A program made the position numbers and the translations under genes. A stretch of DNA of 64,000 nucleotides. It comes from CAWIHS01 sp963836005. Its GTDB lineage: Bacteria; Pseudomonadota; Gammaproteobacteria; GRL18. The DNA lies in the NCBI GenBank assembly GCA_963836005.1, contig CAWIHS010000001.1, positions 124,001-188,000 of the forward strand, written 5' to 3'. Below the pieces are notes generated by a model. That model saw only the letters and a list, made by a program, of their open reading frames with translations. It did no database searches and was not told the DNA's origin. Position 1 is the stretch's first letter; the number at the start of each line of letters is the position of its first letter. This document shows, one piece after another, positions 43,187 to 52,725 of the stretch.

Positions 43187-44674
43187 ATGACAAAAGTTCC
43201 AGGCGCAAAAAGTTCGAAACAAAATCACATAAACTGGCATGATTACGATGTTGGGGAATACTATGATGAACTGATCACACAAACTGGCAACGCTCGAACC
43301 GCAGCACGAGGTGTTATCGCCTATCTACAACGCCATAACGTAAAAAATCTCGCTAGCCGGCAAAAGGCTGCTGAAAATGCTATCCAGGAAATGGGCATCA
43401 GTTTTACCATCTACAGTGAAGGGGAAAATATTGACCGCAACTGGCCGATGGATATTATACCCAGAGTTATTTCTGCCAGAGAATGGCAAGGTCTGGAAGC
43501 CGGATTGATACAGCGGATCACTGCACTCAATATGTTTATTCATGATGTCTACAATAAGCAGCAAATTATCAAGGATAAAGTGTTTCCTGCTGATATTATT
43601 GAAAGCTCAAAAGATTTTCTTAAACCTTGTCTGGGAGCACAACCCAAGCATAATATATGGGCTCATATATGCGGCTCTGATCTGGTTCGTGATAATGACG
43701 GCACCATGTATGTGCTGGAAGATAATCTACGCGTTCCATCTGGTGTTTCCTATATGCTCGAAAATCGCGCCATCACCAAGCGTGTATTACCGCAATTATT
43801 CAAAAAGCACATTATCCTTCCCGTAGATGACTACCCTTCCCAGTTGTTCGATATGCTGGCGTCTCTGTCGCCTCGTAAATTGAAAAATCCGGAAGTGGTT
43901 GTTATGACTCCCGGAATCTATAATTCCGCCTATTTCGAGCACTCCTATCTTGCTCAGCGCATGGGTGCTGAGTTGGTAGAGGGCGCAGACCTGGTCGTCG
44001 GCAATGATGATTGTGTGTATATGAAAACCATCGAGGGACTTGAACGAGTTGATGTCATATATCGTCGTATCAACGATGATTTTATTGATCCGGAAGTGTT
44101 TCGTGCGGACTCTGTACTCGGCACCAAAGGTCTGTTTCGCTCCTGGCTAAAAGGAAAAGTAGGGATGGCAAATGCTCCCGGCGCAGGCGTTGCAGATGAT
44201 AAAGTGGTCTATACCTATGTGCCTAAGATGATCAAATACTATTTAGATCAAGATCCTATAATCCCAAATGTTCCTTCTTATTTATGTGTCAATGACTCTG
44301 AACGTGAACATGTACTCGCAAATCTGGACTCCATGGTGGTCAAACCAGCCAATGAATCCGGTGGCTACGGAATGATGATAGGCCCTGCTGCCAGTCTGGC
44401 GGAACGTAAAAGATTTGCCGAAATGATAAAAAAGAATCCTCGTAACTATATAGCTCAGCCAGCTTTATCTTTATCGACAGCACCCACTTTGTGTGTGGGT
44501 AAAATTGAACCGCGGCATCTGGATCTTCGACCATTTATTTTACAGGGGGAGCATCACTATGTTACTGCAGGTGGACTGACTCGTGTTGCGCTACGTAAAG
44601 GTTCCCTGGTGGTAAATTCTTCTCAGGGCGGGGGCAGTAAGGATACCTGGATTGTTGATACGGAGGGTAGATAA
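43187..44674 (+). CDS. Circularly permuted ATP-grasp protein (COG2308 type)
   Basis: The 495-residue protein matches the circularly permuted ATP-grasp type 2 family: ENIDRNWPMDIIPRVISAREW near residue 80, LVRDNDGTMYVLEDNLRVPSGVSYMLENR, LVEGADLVVGND, RVDVIYRRINDDFIDP and KPANESGGYGMMIGP. ATP-grasp enzymes make acyl-phosphates and ligate amines; these are predicted peptide or amino-acid ligases with unknown substrate. Its stop overlaps the alpha-E ATG by one base. First gene of the plus-strand operon. Confidence 0.92.
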   Translation: MTKVPGAKSSKQNHINWHDYDVGEYYDELITQTGNARTAARGVIAYLQRHNVKNLASRQKAAENAIQEMGISFTIYSEGENIDRNWPMDIIPRVISAREWQGLEAGLIQRITALNMFIHDVYNKQQIIKDKVFPADIIESSKDFLKPCLGAQPKHNIWAHICGSDLVRDNDGTMYVLEDNLRVPSGVSYMLENRAITKRVLPQLFKKHIILPVDDYPSQLFDMLASLSPRKLKNPEVVVMTPGIYNSAYFEHSYLAQRMGAELVEGADLVVGNDDCVYMKTIEGLERVDVIYRRINDDFIDPEVFRADSVLGTKGLFRSWLKGKVGMANAPGAGVADDKVVYTYVPKMIKYYLDQDPIIPNVPSYLCVNDSEREHVLANLDSMVVKPANESGGYGMMIGPAASLAERKRFAEMIKKNPRNYIAQPALSLSTAPTLCVGKIEPRHLDLRPFILQGEHHYVTAGGLTRVALRKGSLVVNSSQGGGSKDTWIVDTEGR

Positions 44675-45609
44675 TGTTATCACGTGTTGCTGAACGTCTT
44701 TACTGGTTTTCTCGTCACATTGAACGAACCGAAAATATTGCCCGACTAATGCTGGTTAGCCACCAGTTAATACTTGATCTGCCAGGCAAAATTCAGCCTG
44801 GCTGGAATATACTAACGGATGTACTCGGGACCACCGAGAAATTCACAAAAACCTATGGCAGAGCCACGGAAAAAAATATCATCTCATTTGTCTTCGGCGC
44901 GAAAGACAATCCAGGTTCAATCATAAGTTCCCTGGCTTTTGCCAGAGAAAATATGCGTACCACGCGCGAAGTTATCCCTGTAGAAACGTGGGAACGAGTT
45001 AACAGCCTGTATCTCAGTGTTGCACAACGGGCCAATAAGGAACTGCCTCGTAACATTCGCTTTAGGGTACTTAATGACATTATTCAACGCTGTCAGCAAA
45101 TTTCAGGTATGTTGGCCGGATGTATGAGCCACGGTGATGCCTACCAGTTTCTCCTTATTGGCCGCAATTTAGAGCGCGCAGATATGAGCACGCGAATTAT
45201 TGATGCCGGATCTGCCCGGTTAATGGGTGATGATCAGGATATCAGGCCTTATCGAAATTCACTATGGATTAGCGTATTAAAATCACTCAGTGCTTATCAA
45301 ATGTATCGCCTCACTGTTCAACGTAATATAGAACCTGAAGAGGCACTCAATTTTCTGTTTCATAATAATCTATTTCCCAGATCCCTGGCTTATACCTTCA
45401 GTGAAATAGAAACCAGTATGAAGTTACTGCCGCACAATCAGGACGCAATGAAAACCATAGCTACTGTCAGGAATTTTCTGAGTAAGGCAAACCTGAATGA
45501 ATTACAAGGAGCGTCTCTGCATGAATATATCGATGATTTGCAAATACAGTTAGAAAAAATACATGAAAACATTGCTCTCATCTGGTTTACTCACGACCTG
45601 GCCAAATGA
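44674..45609 (+). CDS. Alpha-E domain protein (COG2307 type)
   Basis: The 311-residue, largely helical protein begins MLSRVAERLYWFSRHIERTENIARLMLV, the classic alpha-E start, and contains ARENMRTTREVIPVETWERVN and FLLIGRNLERADMSTRIID. The family is nearly always encoded next to the ATP-grasp gene and a transglutaminase, as here, and is presumed to be a partner subunit; its activity is unknown. The next gene starts inside its stop codon region (4-base overlap), so the operon is tightly coupled. Confidence 0.92.
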   Translation: MLSRVAERLYWFSRHIERTENIARLMLVSHQLILDLPGKIQPGWNILTDVLGTTEKFTKTYGRATEKNIISFVFGAKDNPGSIISSLAFARENMRTTREVIPVETWERVNSLYLSVAQRANKELPRNIRFRVLNDIIQRCQQISGMLAGCMSHGDAYQFLLIGRNLERADMSTRIIDAGSARLMGDDQDIRPYRNSLWISVLKSLSAYQMYRLTVQRNIEPEEALNFLFHNNLFPRSLAYTFSEIETSMKLLPHNQDAMKTIATVRNFLSKANLNELQGASLHEYIDDLQIQLEKIHENIALIWFTHDLAK

Positions 45610-46625
45610 AACGATTTTATTGTGAATGCGGCAATGAACTTTTTTTTGAAAACCACTTTTGTCATAGCTGTGGCAATACACTTGGATTTGATCCTCAAAG
45701 CAGGAATTTGCTTAGCCTGAAAACAACACCAGGCAGGGATCAGCTTGTTAACAGCAACAGTCAGTACTTCCGTTTATGTGCAAACCGCACTCAGTATGGT
45801 CTGTGTAATTTTCTTATAGCTGCAACGGATAACCACGCTTTTTGTATTTCCTGCAGGTTAAATAGAACTATTCCTGATATTTCACGAACGATCAATTTAA
45901 ACCGGTTGAAAAGTATTGAACAGGCCAAACGCCGTCTGATTTATGATTTACTCGTTCTGAGTCTACCCTTAAATGCACCGGTTAAGGGCTTCTCAAAGGG
46001 ACTGAAATTTGACTTTCTGGAAGATAAGAGAAGCAATATTAAGGTTGCCGATGAATATGTTACCACAGGGCATGCTAATGGAGTGATTACTTTGAATGTG
46101 CTGGAAGCTGATGATACCCAGCGCACCTGGCAGCAAGAACAGAGCAATGAACGCTACCGTACTGTGCTGGGACATTTTAGACATGAAGTGGGTCACTATT
46201 ATTATGAACTGCTCGCTTATAATAAAGCGGGTTTTATCCAGTTGTTTTCTGATCCGGATCAACCTTATCATCCGGCACTGAAATCTTATTATGCTCATGG
46301 CGCTCTGGATGGCTGGAAAAATGATTTTATCAGTGCTTATGCCAGTTCTCATCCCCTGGAAGATTGGGCTGAAACCTTTGCTCATTATTTGCATATACAG
46401 GACACCCTGGAAACAGCAATGTTTCGCGAAGTGATCCCTTCAATCCCGCCTGATAATGATTTCGATCAAAGCTTACTGGCCTGGGATACGTTGTCGGTGA
46501 CACTTAATGAACTGAACCGGAGCCTGGGTTTACCAGATGCCTACCCTTTTGTTATCACTCCGGTAATAGGATCTAAATTGAAATTTATTCATCAGGCAGT
46601 ACGCAGCTTAGGCTTGATAACGTAA
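45606..46625 (+). CDS. Zinc-ribbon putative metallopeptidase (COG4307 type)
   Basis: The 339-residue protein has two N-terminal zinc ribbons (Cys6, Cys8, Cys19, Cys22; and Cys58, Cys67, Cys80, Cys83) and a gluzincin-like site HEVGHYY with His193, Glu194 and His197. A later DWAETFAHYLHI likely supplies the third ligand. This matches the putative zinc-binding metallopeptidase family known beside ATP-grasp/alpha-E genes. It overlaps alpha-E by 4 bases. Its last 18 bases overlap the convergent transglutaminase gene. Confidence 0.88.
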   Translation: MKRFYCECGNELFFENHFCHSCGNTLGFDPQSRNLLSLKTTPGRDQLVNSNSQYFRLCANRTQYGLCNFLIAATDNHAFCISCRLNRTIPDISRTINLNRLKSIEQAKRRLIYDLLVLSLPLNAPVKGFSKGLKFDFLEDKRSNIKVADEYVTTGHANGVITLNVLEADDTQRTWQQEQSNERYRTVLGHFRHEVGHYYYELLAYNKAGFIQLFSDPDQPYHPALKSYYAHGALDGWKNDFISAYASSHPLEDWAETFAHYLHIQDTLETAMFREVIPSIPPDNDFDQSLLAWDTLSVTLNELNRSLGLPDAYPFVITPVIGSKLKFIHQAVRSLGLIT

Positions 46626-49600
46626 ATCCAGTGTAGCGGGGTATAACGGGTTCTGCGGCTCTGCAGGCGGCAGCACAATACCCTGAGTATGTCCATGATC
46701 CCAGAAGCGTGCAATTCTGCGAGCTTCCGCTTCATTGGCGTTTACCGGTAATGTTTCATAATTTCTACCACTGGGATGAGCCACATGATAGGTACAGCCG
46801 CCGATACTTTTTTCGTTGGCAATATCAATAATATCAAATACTAACGGTGCATCAGATGACAGACGCGGGTGCAGGCCAAAGGCAGGCTGCCAGGCTTTGA
46901 AACGTACCCCGGCGATATATTCCTGTTTCACGCGGGTTACCTGTAAAGGTAATCGACGTCCATTACATGTGACGCAATAGCGCTCGGGATTGAATCCGCT
47001 GACAGCGATTTGCAGCCGTTCGACAGACGAATCGACAAAACGTGCTGTACCCTGCGAAGTGACTTCTTCGCCAAGCACATGCCATGGCTCAATCGCTCCA
47101 GTGATGGCCAATGAAATACCCTGTCGCTGAATACGGCCATAATGTGGAAAGCGAAATTCGAAGAAAGGATCAAACCAGGCGGTCTCAAAAGCAAATCCGG
47201 CATCATTCAGATCAGCTATCACCTGAGCGAAATCCTCACGCGCAAAATGCGGTAATAAAAAACGATCATGCAGTGCAGTCCCCCAGTATGCCGGGCGTGC
47301 GCGATAAGGTTTACGCCAGAAAGCAGCAATTAAACCTCTGATAAGAAGCAATTGTACCGAGCTCATTTGCCAGTGGGGCGGCATTTCAAAGCCGCGAAAC
47401 TCCAGTAAACCCAGGCGGCCTGCTGGTCCAGAAGGACTGTAAAGTTTGTCGATACAAAATTCAGCGCGATGAGTGTTACCGGTAATATCAACCAGAATGT
47501 TTCTGAACAGGCGATCGACCAGCCATGGCTGACATGATTCACCGGGTTCCAGCTGTTGAATGGCGATCTCCAGCTCATAGAGTGCATCATCTCGTGCCTC
47601 ATCAATTCGCGGAGCCTGAGAAGTCGGACCAATAAACATGCCGGAAAACAAATAGGATAATGAAGGATGATGCTGCCAGTAAAGCACCAGACTTGCCAGC
47701 AAATCAGGGCGGCGTAAAAATGGGCTGTCAGCCGCATTTATAGCACCCAGAGTAACATGATTTCCGCCGCCAGTGCCCGTATGGCGTCCATCGATCATAA
47801 ATTTTTCAGTACCTAAGCGTGACTGTTTTGCCTCCTGATAGAGAATCCTGTTATTGTTGACCAGTTCAGCCCAATTTTCAGCAGGGTGTATATTCACTTC
47901 GATGACACCAGGATCAGGTGTTACAGCCAGTTTTTTCAGACGCGGATCTGCAGGCGGTTCATAACCTTCAAGATCAATCGCCAGGTTACACTCTGTTGCA
48001 GTTTCTTCTATTGCGGCAATTAATTCTATCCAGTGCTCCAGGTGGGTCATGGGCGGTAGAAAAATCCACAATCGGTTATCTCTAGGTTGAATACACAACG
48101 CGGTCGAGGGTAAGGATTCGTCGTCTGCCTCATCATCTGCAAAGCATTGGGGTTGCTGTGGCTGTGCCAATGGTGTCACCGGTTCGAACAGTGAATAGCG
48201 TTTGGCTATGTCACCCGCAGATTTCAGGGCCTCACGTTCTTCAAAGCTGTCACGCTCAGGTTTGCCCCGTTTACGCCGCGTGAGGCTGGGAAGCGAATCC
48301 AGTGGCAGGCGATATCCCATTGAAGAGTCCCCAGGTAACAATATCAGGCGATTGCTTTTGAATGGCCATGAGGCCGAGTGCCATTGGTCGGTTTCAGTTT
48401 GCCAGGCTAATGGTATGGCATAACCAGAAATTTCATCCAGACCCGTGCTTAAAATTTTAGCAAAACGCCGGCGTTCTAAAGGATCTTTCAGATTGGCCTT
48501 ACGTGGGTCAATGTCCTCGGGAAGTGAAGATTCGTAGCGTAAGTAGTGAGCAGCATCTTCATAGGCAGGCAAAATAGAGGCAGGATCCAGGTTGAGTTTG
48601 TGCATTAAACTCTGAGCAAAACGCCTTGCATCACCAATGTCTTTCTTATCAGAGACTTCAGGTGCGAGCAAGCTTGGGTCATGCCATAATGCTTGCCCGT
48701 CACGGCGAAAAAAACAGCTATACGCCCAGCGTGGTAATTCTTCACCAGGATACCATTTGCCCTGTCCATGATGTAATAAAGCCCCTGGGGCAAACTGATC
48801 ACGTAAACGCAGTAATAAAGAACGTGCCAGGGCTTCTTTATGCGGACCTAATGCTGCAGTATTCCATTCAGCGCCGTCCAGATCATCAATCGAAACAAAA
48901 GTAGGTTCACCCCCCTGTGTCAACCTGACATCCTGTTGATCTAGCTCATTATCGATTTGCCCGCCCAGCTCCATAGCCTGTTGCCACTGTTTTTCAGTAT
49001 AGGGTTTGGTGACACGAGGATCTTCATGAATACGTATGACACTATTATTGAAATGAAATTTAATTTCACATTGATCTATTACGCCACTGACCGGAGCTGC
49101 GGAAGCAGGATCAGGTGAACAGGCCAGCGGAATATGACCTTCACCGGCAAACATTCCTGAAGTTGGATCAAGACCCAGCCAGCCTGCACCAGGAACGAAA
49201 ACTTCTGCCCAGGCATGCAAATCAGTAAAATCTACTGCAGTGCCCGAAGGGCCATCCAGCGATTTCTCATCCGCTTTTAGCTGTATTAAATAACCGGAAA
49301 CAAAGCGTGCCGCCAGGCCCAAATGTCTGAGTATCTGCACCAGCAGCCAACTGCTGTCGCGACAGGAACCCAGTTGTTTTTGCAGGGTCTCCTCACATGT
49401 CTGCACGCCCTGTTCCAGGCGAATCGTATAGTTGATATGCTGCTGCAGACTCTTATTAAGAGCTACCAGGAAATTGACCGTGTCTTGAGCAGTACGGTCG
49501 ATATTTGCCACATAGTCTGTCAGGCGCGGACCATGTTCGCTAATTTTTAGGTAGGGTGCGAGATCAAGAGACAGTTGTTCATCATAGTTAAAAGGCCACT

Positions 49601-49901
49601 CTTTAGCACTGTTCTCAATAAAAAAATCAAATGGATTAATCACCGTCATTTCGGCAATTAATTCTACGTCAATGGAAAATTCTTTAATTTTTTCCGGAAA
49701 CACATAGCGGGCAACAAAATTCCCAAAAGGATCCTGCTGCCAGTTGACAAAATGATCAGCGGGTTCAACTTTCAGACTATAACTAAGAATGGGGGTTCTG
49801 GAATGGGCAGCCGGGCGTAAACGGATCAGTTGTGGTGAGAGTTTAACCAGACGGTCGTATTCATAACGGGTTTGGTGGCGAATAGCAACACGAATTGACA
49901 T
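46608..49901 (-). CDS. Large transglutaminase / DUF2126 protein
   Basis: The 1097-residue protein has a transglutaminase N-terminal domain (residues 1-90), a transglutaminase core with Cys180 (LGSCRDSSWLL), His229 (DLHAWAEVF) and Asp245 (WLGLDPTSG), and a long C-terminal DUF2126 domain starting near 290 (DVRLTQGGEPTFVSIDD). The latter includes HTGTGGGNHVTLGA, and a glutamine-synthetase-like ligase fold has been proposed for it. The combination suggests making and breaking amide bonds. It converges tail to tail with the metallopeptidase gene, overlapping by 18 bases. Confidence 0.92.
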   Translation of the reverse strand: MSIRVAIRHQTRYEYDRLVKLSPQLIRLRPAAHSRTPILSYSLKVEPADHFVNWQQDPFGNFVARYVFPEKIKEFSIDVELIAEMTVINPFDFFIENSAKEWPFNYDEQLSLDLAPYLKISEHGPRLTDYVANIDRTAQDTVNFLVALNKSLQQHINYTIRLEQGVQTCEETLQKQLGSCRDSSWLLVQILRHLGLAARFVSGYLIQLKADEKSLDGPSGTAVDFTDLHAWAEVFVPGAGWLGLDPTSGMFAGEGHIPLACSPDPASAAPVSGVIDQCEIKFHFNNSVIRIHEDPRVTKPYTEKQWQQAMELGGQIDNELDQQDVRLTQGGEPTFVSIDDLDGAEWNTAALGPHKEALARSLLLRLRDQFAPGALLHHGQGKWYPGEELPRWAYSCFFRRDGQALWHDPSLLAPEVSDKKDIGDARRFAQSLMHKLNLDPASILPAYEDAAHYLRYESSLPEDIDPRKANLKDPLERRRFAKILSTGLDEISGYAIPLAWQTETDQWHSASWPFKSNRLILLPGDSSMGYRLPLDSLPSLTRRKRGKPERDSFEEREALKSAGDIAKRYSLFEPVTPLAQPQQPQCFADDEADDESLPSTALCIQPRDNRLWIFLPPMTHLEHWIELIAAIEETATECNLAIDLEGYEPPADPRLKKLAVTPDPGVIEVNIHPAENWAELVNNNRILYQEAKQSRLGTEKFMIDGRHTGTGGGNHVTLGAINAADSPFLRRPDLLASLVLYWQHHPSLSYLFSGMFIGPTSQAPRIDEARDDALYELEIAIQQLEPGESCQPWLVDRLFRNILVDITGNTHRAEFCIDKLYSPSGPAGRLGLLEFRGFEMPPHWQMSSVQLLLIRGLIAAFWRKPYRARPAYWGTALHDRFLLPHFAREDFAQVIADLNDAGFAFETAWFDPFFEFRFPHYGRIQRQGISLAITGAIEPWHVLGEEVTSQGTARFVDSSVERLQIAVSGFNPERYCVTCNGRRLPLQVTRVKQEYIAGVRFKAWQPAFGLHPRLSSDAPLVFDIIDIANEKSIGGCTYHVAHPSGRNYETLPVNANEAEARRIARFWDHGHTQGIVLPPAEPQNPLYPATLDLRYQA

Positions 49902-50010
49902 GGTTCCTCCGGATTGGTTGAATCCGTTTAAAACTGGGATGGCTGGTTCAGCGCATCATCGCATTTTACAAACGAGCTGCCAGGCAGCAAACAAATAGTG
50001 TGGTCAAGTT

Positions 50011-50796
50011 TCAGGACCTTTGTTTCTTGTAATTGTCCTTGACCGCCTGTAAATTTGGTGTATTGCGTTTCTCCCAATTGAATCTGGGTAAATTTGTGAA
50101 TGCAGACTTCAGGGCCTCATTCCAGGTGTATCTTACTTCTCTTAAATATTCATCATCATCGGACATTTTGATATAGTGGTCAGTTTCAAACGAATCTTTT
50201 TCATAAACAAGTACTTCGATTGGGGCGCCCACAGTAGAATTCGAGTTAATCGTAGAGTCCATGGAGACGACAGCACATCGCGCGGCATCTTCAAGTGATG
50301 TTTTCGGATTCAGAATCCGATCAAGGATGGGTTTGCCGTATTTGCTTTCACCAATCTGCAGAAAAGGAGTTTCTTTCGAAGAGGAGATAAAATTACCTGC
50401 GGAATACAGCAGATAAATATCCGGTGGAGAACCTTCAATTTGACCACCCAGTATAAGCGACACAGACGTGTTGACCCCGGTATCCTCAGTCGAATTTTTC
50501 GCATGAGCCTGTTCTTCTTTACTGACACGGCTGACATACTTGGCTACGTCAAGCATTTTAGAGCAGTTGCACAGGTTTACGATTTCCGGGTCTTCCCTCT
50601 CGCTTTCAAGGCGATTGATAATGGCCTGGGTAGTGGCGAGGTTGCCTGCGGAGAGGATAACAAAAACACGTCCGGGGCTGGTATCGAATATGTGCATTTT
50701 ACTATGCGAGTAAAGCATGTCTGCTCCCGCGCTGGTACGTGTATCAGAGCAGAAAACTAATCCATCATTGGTTGAAATACCGACACAATAGGTCAT
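50011..50796 (-). CDS. Anbu-type proteasome homologue (BPH)
   Basis: The 261-residue protein starts MTYCVGISTNDGLVFCSDTRTSAGADMLYSHSKMHIF: Thr2 becomes the N-terminal nucleophile after Met removal, with Asp18 and Lys33 at the positions of the proteasome catalytic Asp17 and Lys33. That start and the C-terminal half (AARCAVVSMDSTINSNSTVGAPIEVLVY) match Anbu, an HslV-related Ntn-hydrolase. Anbu genes typically sit with alpha-E, ATP-grasp and transglutaminase genes, as here. It is upstream of the large transglutaminase on the same strand, with a 109-base gap. Confidence 0.93.
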   Translation of the reverse strand: MTYCVGISTNDGLVFCSDTRTSAGADMLYSHSKMHIFDTSPGRVFVILSAGNLATTQAIINRLESEREDPEIVNLCNCSKMLDVAKYVSRVSKEEQAHAKNSTEDTGVNTSVSLILGGQIEGSPPDIYLLYSAGNFISSSKETPFLQIGESKYGKPILDRILNPKTSLEDAARCAVVSMDSTINSNSTVGAPIEVLVYEKDSFETDHYIKMSDDDEYLREVRYTWNEALKSAFTNLPRFNWEKRNTPNLQAVKDNYKKQRS

Positions 50797-51566
50797 TCAC
50801 ACAATCCTTCCATTAAGCTAAATATATAAAGCATTTCAGTTCAGGTTAAACTACTAAATATTCATCATTATAAGCGTCCCGGTATTCTGGATAACATTGA
50901 GACCTTTAAAATTCCTAACTACTCAGCGTATCTATAAGATCGTGCTCGCCGTCAGGCATTTATTGACCCACATGGACGACTTCGGCTCCTGCCTCTCGCC
51001 TGCATTTCCACCATTCATGGTGGTCATGTAGGGAATGCAGATTATACAGGAGCAATTATCTGCCTTCCACAAATACCTGATATCAAGCACTTAGTGAGTT
51101 ATTCCAGATATGCTTCTAAGTTACAAAAATATAAGTCTTTGAATTTTATATGTTTGTAACTTTTTGATGGTTAGCCTTCCTGCGGCTTGATTTGCTGAGT
51201 AGTTACTAAAATTCATTTTTAAGCGGTTTTACCGATGTACGCTATAACTCATCTGCAGCTATACGTCATTTTCAAAACCCTCATAATTATGGCCGGGTTT
51301 CAATTCTAATTCAATGAAATTAAATACATCTGCTATACTGTCGCAGAATTAACGCTCAGTATCTCTGTTCGCAGCAGAGCCAATGGGTAAATCAACGAAA
51401 TTGGTTAATTATCGCATTTTTATTAATCCTACACTATCCTGTTTTGCCGTCAACTGTATGGCGTTCGCATAGACTCTGGCGTTCACAGGTTTAATGATAA
51501 ACACGCAATAGAGCATAAATATTTTCACCACCATCCTGCTGCAATTGAACTGGAGATTACAAAACA
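50797..51566. other. Intergenic region with element B4
   Basis: This 770-bp region between divergent Anbu and the lipoprotein gene contains the type B element at 50915-51206. To its right, TATACT at about 51337 with an upstream TTCAAT is a weak promoter candidate for the lipoprotein gene. No gene was found. Confidence 0.35.
50915..51206. repeat. Type B MITE-like element, copy B4
   Basis: This 292-bp element begins CTAACTACTCAGC and ends GCTGAGTAGTTAC, 13-bp inverted repeats with one mismatch at the outermost base. Exact 8-bp direct repeats TAAAATTC flank it (50907-50914 and 51207-51214). The left part holds the shared core in inverted orientation (GACGACTTCGGCTCCTGCC, CCACCATTCATGGTGG, GCAATTATCTGCCTT). 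An internal AAGTTAC at about 51127 may be an older end, so the element could be composite. Confidence 0.8.
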
Positions 51567-52664
51567 ATGTACACAGACCCAATACGCATAGCGTCGGCTT
51601 TTACTTATTGGCAAGTAATGAAATTCTCCTTTCTGCTGATGCTGGTATTAAACCTGACAGCCTGTGTTTCTGTTGGCCCTTCCTCTGCTAATCGTGATCA
51701 GTATGCTTATGCCAATGCGTTACGCACCGGCATGCATGAACAATTGCTATTGAACGCTGTCGCACTTCGCTACGGTGAAGGGCCGTTGTTTCTTGAAACC
51801 TCTTCGGTGATCAGTCAATATGCTCTTGAAGGCAGCGTAACTGCCGGAGCCAAATTTACCACTGGCCTGCTCAGTAATTCACAAACTCTTGGGGCGGGAG
51901 CAAAATACCGCGAACAGCCCACTATTACTTTCTCTCCCCTGACGGGCGAAAAATTTACCCGCAGTTTACTAACTCCTATTCCACCTGAGTCGCTGATCAG
52001 TATGATACAATCGGGATTCCCTTTGTCTTTCATGTTTTCTGTGGGAGTTAAAGGTATCAATGGCATTATCGCACCCAGTAAACTCAGAGTAGAACGCGCC
52101 GTCGGCAGTATGGAATTTTATGAGATTGTTGAACGCTTGCAAAAAATTCATAATTCAGGTGCGGTAGGCATGCGTATAATTAAGCAGGCTGATGGAATTT
52201 CTTCAGTACTTTTTTTTCATCATAATCCACCGGCAGAAGTACTTGATGACATCCGCTATTTAAGAACCCGACTAAGGCTCGAAACTGACCGGCCTGAATT
52301 TATCATTCGTTTCGGTTCAGTACCTCAACATGGCAATGAAATTGTCCTGCAAACTAAGTCAATGATGGAAATTCTTGCCGATATAGGAGCAGGTGCGACC
52401 ATCCCACAAGAACATCTGCAGCAGGGTCGGGCACAAATCAATTCTGTCGTCTTCGAGGACGATCCGGCGGGTATAGTTATCCATTCCAGTAAAAAACAAC
52501 CCAGGGACGCATTCACTGCGGTACAGTTTCGAGATTACTGGTTCTGGATAGATGACCGTGATTACACGTCCAAAATACGCTTTTCTATTATCGGTATGAT
52601 GCTGTCATTAGCTGAAACAGGTGCAGTACGCAGTATACCTATTGTTACAGTACCGACGAATTAA
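51567..52664 (+). CDS. Hypothetical lipoprotein
   Basis: I do not recognise a named family. The N-terminus contains a lipoprotein signal MKFSFLLMLVLNLTAC with a lipobox LTAC, so the mature protein is probably membrane-anchored. A start at ATG 51618 would place the signal at residue 1; ATG 51567 has the better Shine-Dalgarno (CTGGAG) but adds 17 residues. The remainder (ALRYGEGPLFLETSSVISQYALEGS; PRDAFTAVQFRDYWFWIDDRDYTSK) looks globular. It is a single plus-strand gene convergent with tyrA. Confidence 0.75.
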   Translation: MYTDPIRIASAFTYWQVMKFSFLLMLVLNLTACVSVGPSSANRDQYAYANALRTGMHEQLLLNAVALRYGEGPLFLETSSVISQYALEGSVTAGAKFTTGLLSNSQTLGAGAKYREQPTITFSPLTGEKFTRSLLTPIPPESLISMIQSGFPLSFMFSVGVKGINGIIAPSKLRVERAVGSMEFYEIVERLQKIHNSGAVGMRIIKQADGISSVLFFHHNPPAEVLDDIRYLRTRLRLETDRPEFIIRFGSVPQHGNEIVLQTKSMMEILADIGAGATIPQEHLQQGRAQINSVVFEDDPAGIVIHSSKKQPRDAFTAVQFRDYWFWIDDRDYTSKIRFSIIGMMLSLAETGAVRSIPIVTVPTN

Positions 52665-52725
52665 TTAAGTTGGAAGCGGCCTGTCTGCGGCACAGGTCCC
52701 AGGTTTGAATGTTTTTCAGGAAGCA

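Noticed and set aside
45993..46394. 133-codon ORF antisense to the metallopeptidase gene
   Set aside because: It overlaps a well-supported gene on the other strand and has no motif or ribosome-binding site.
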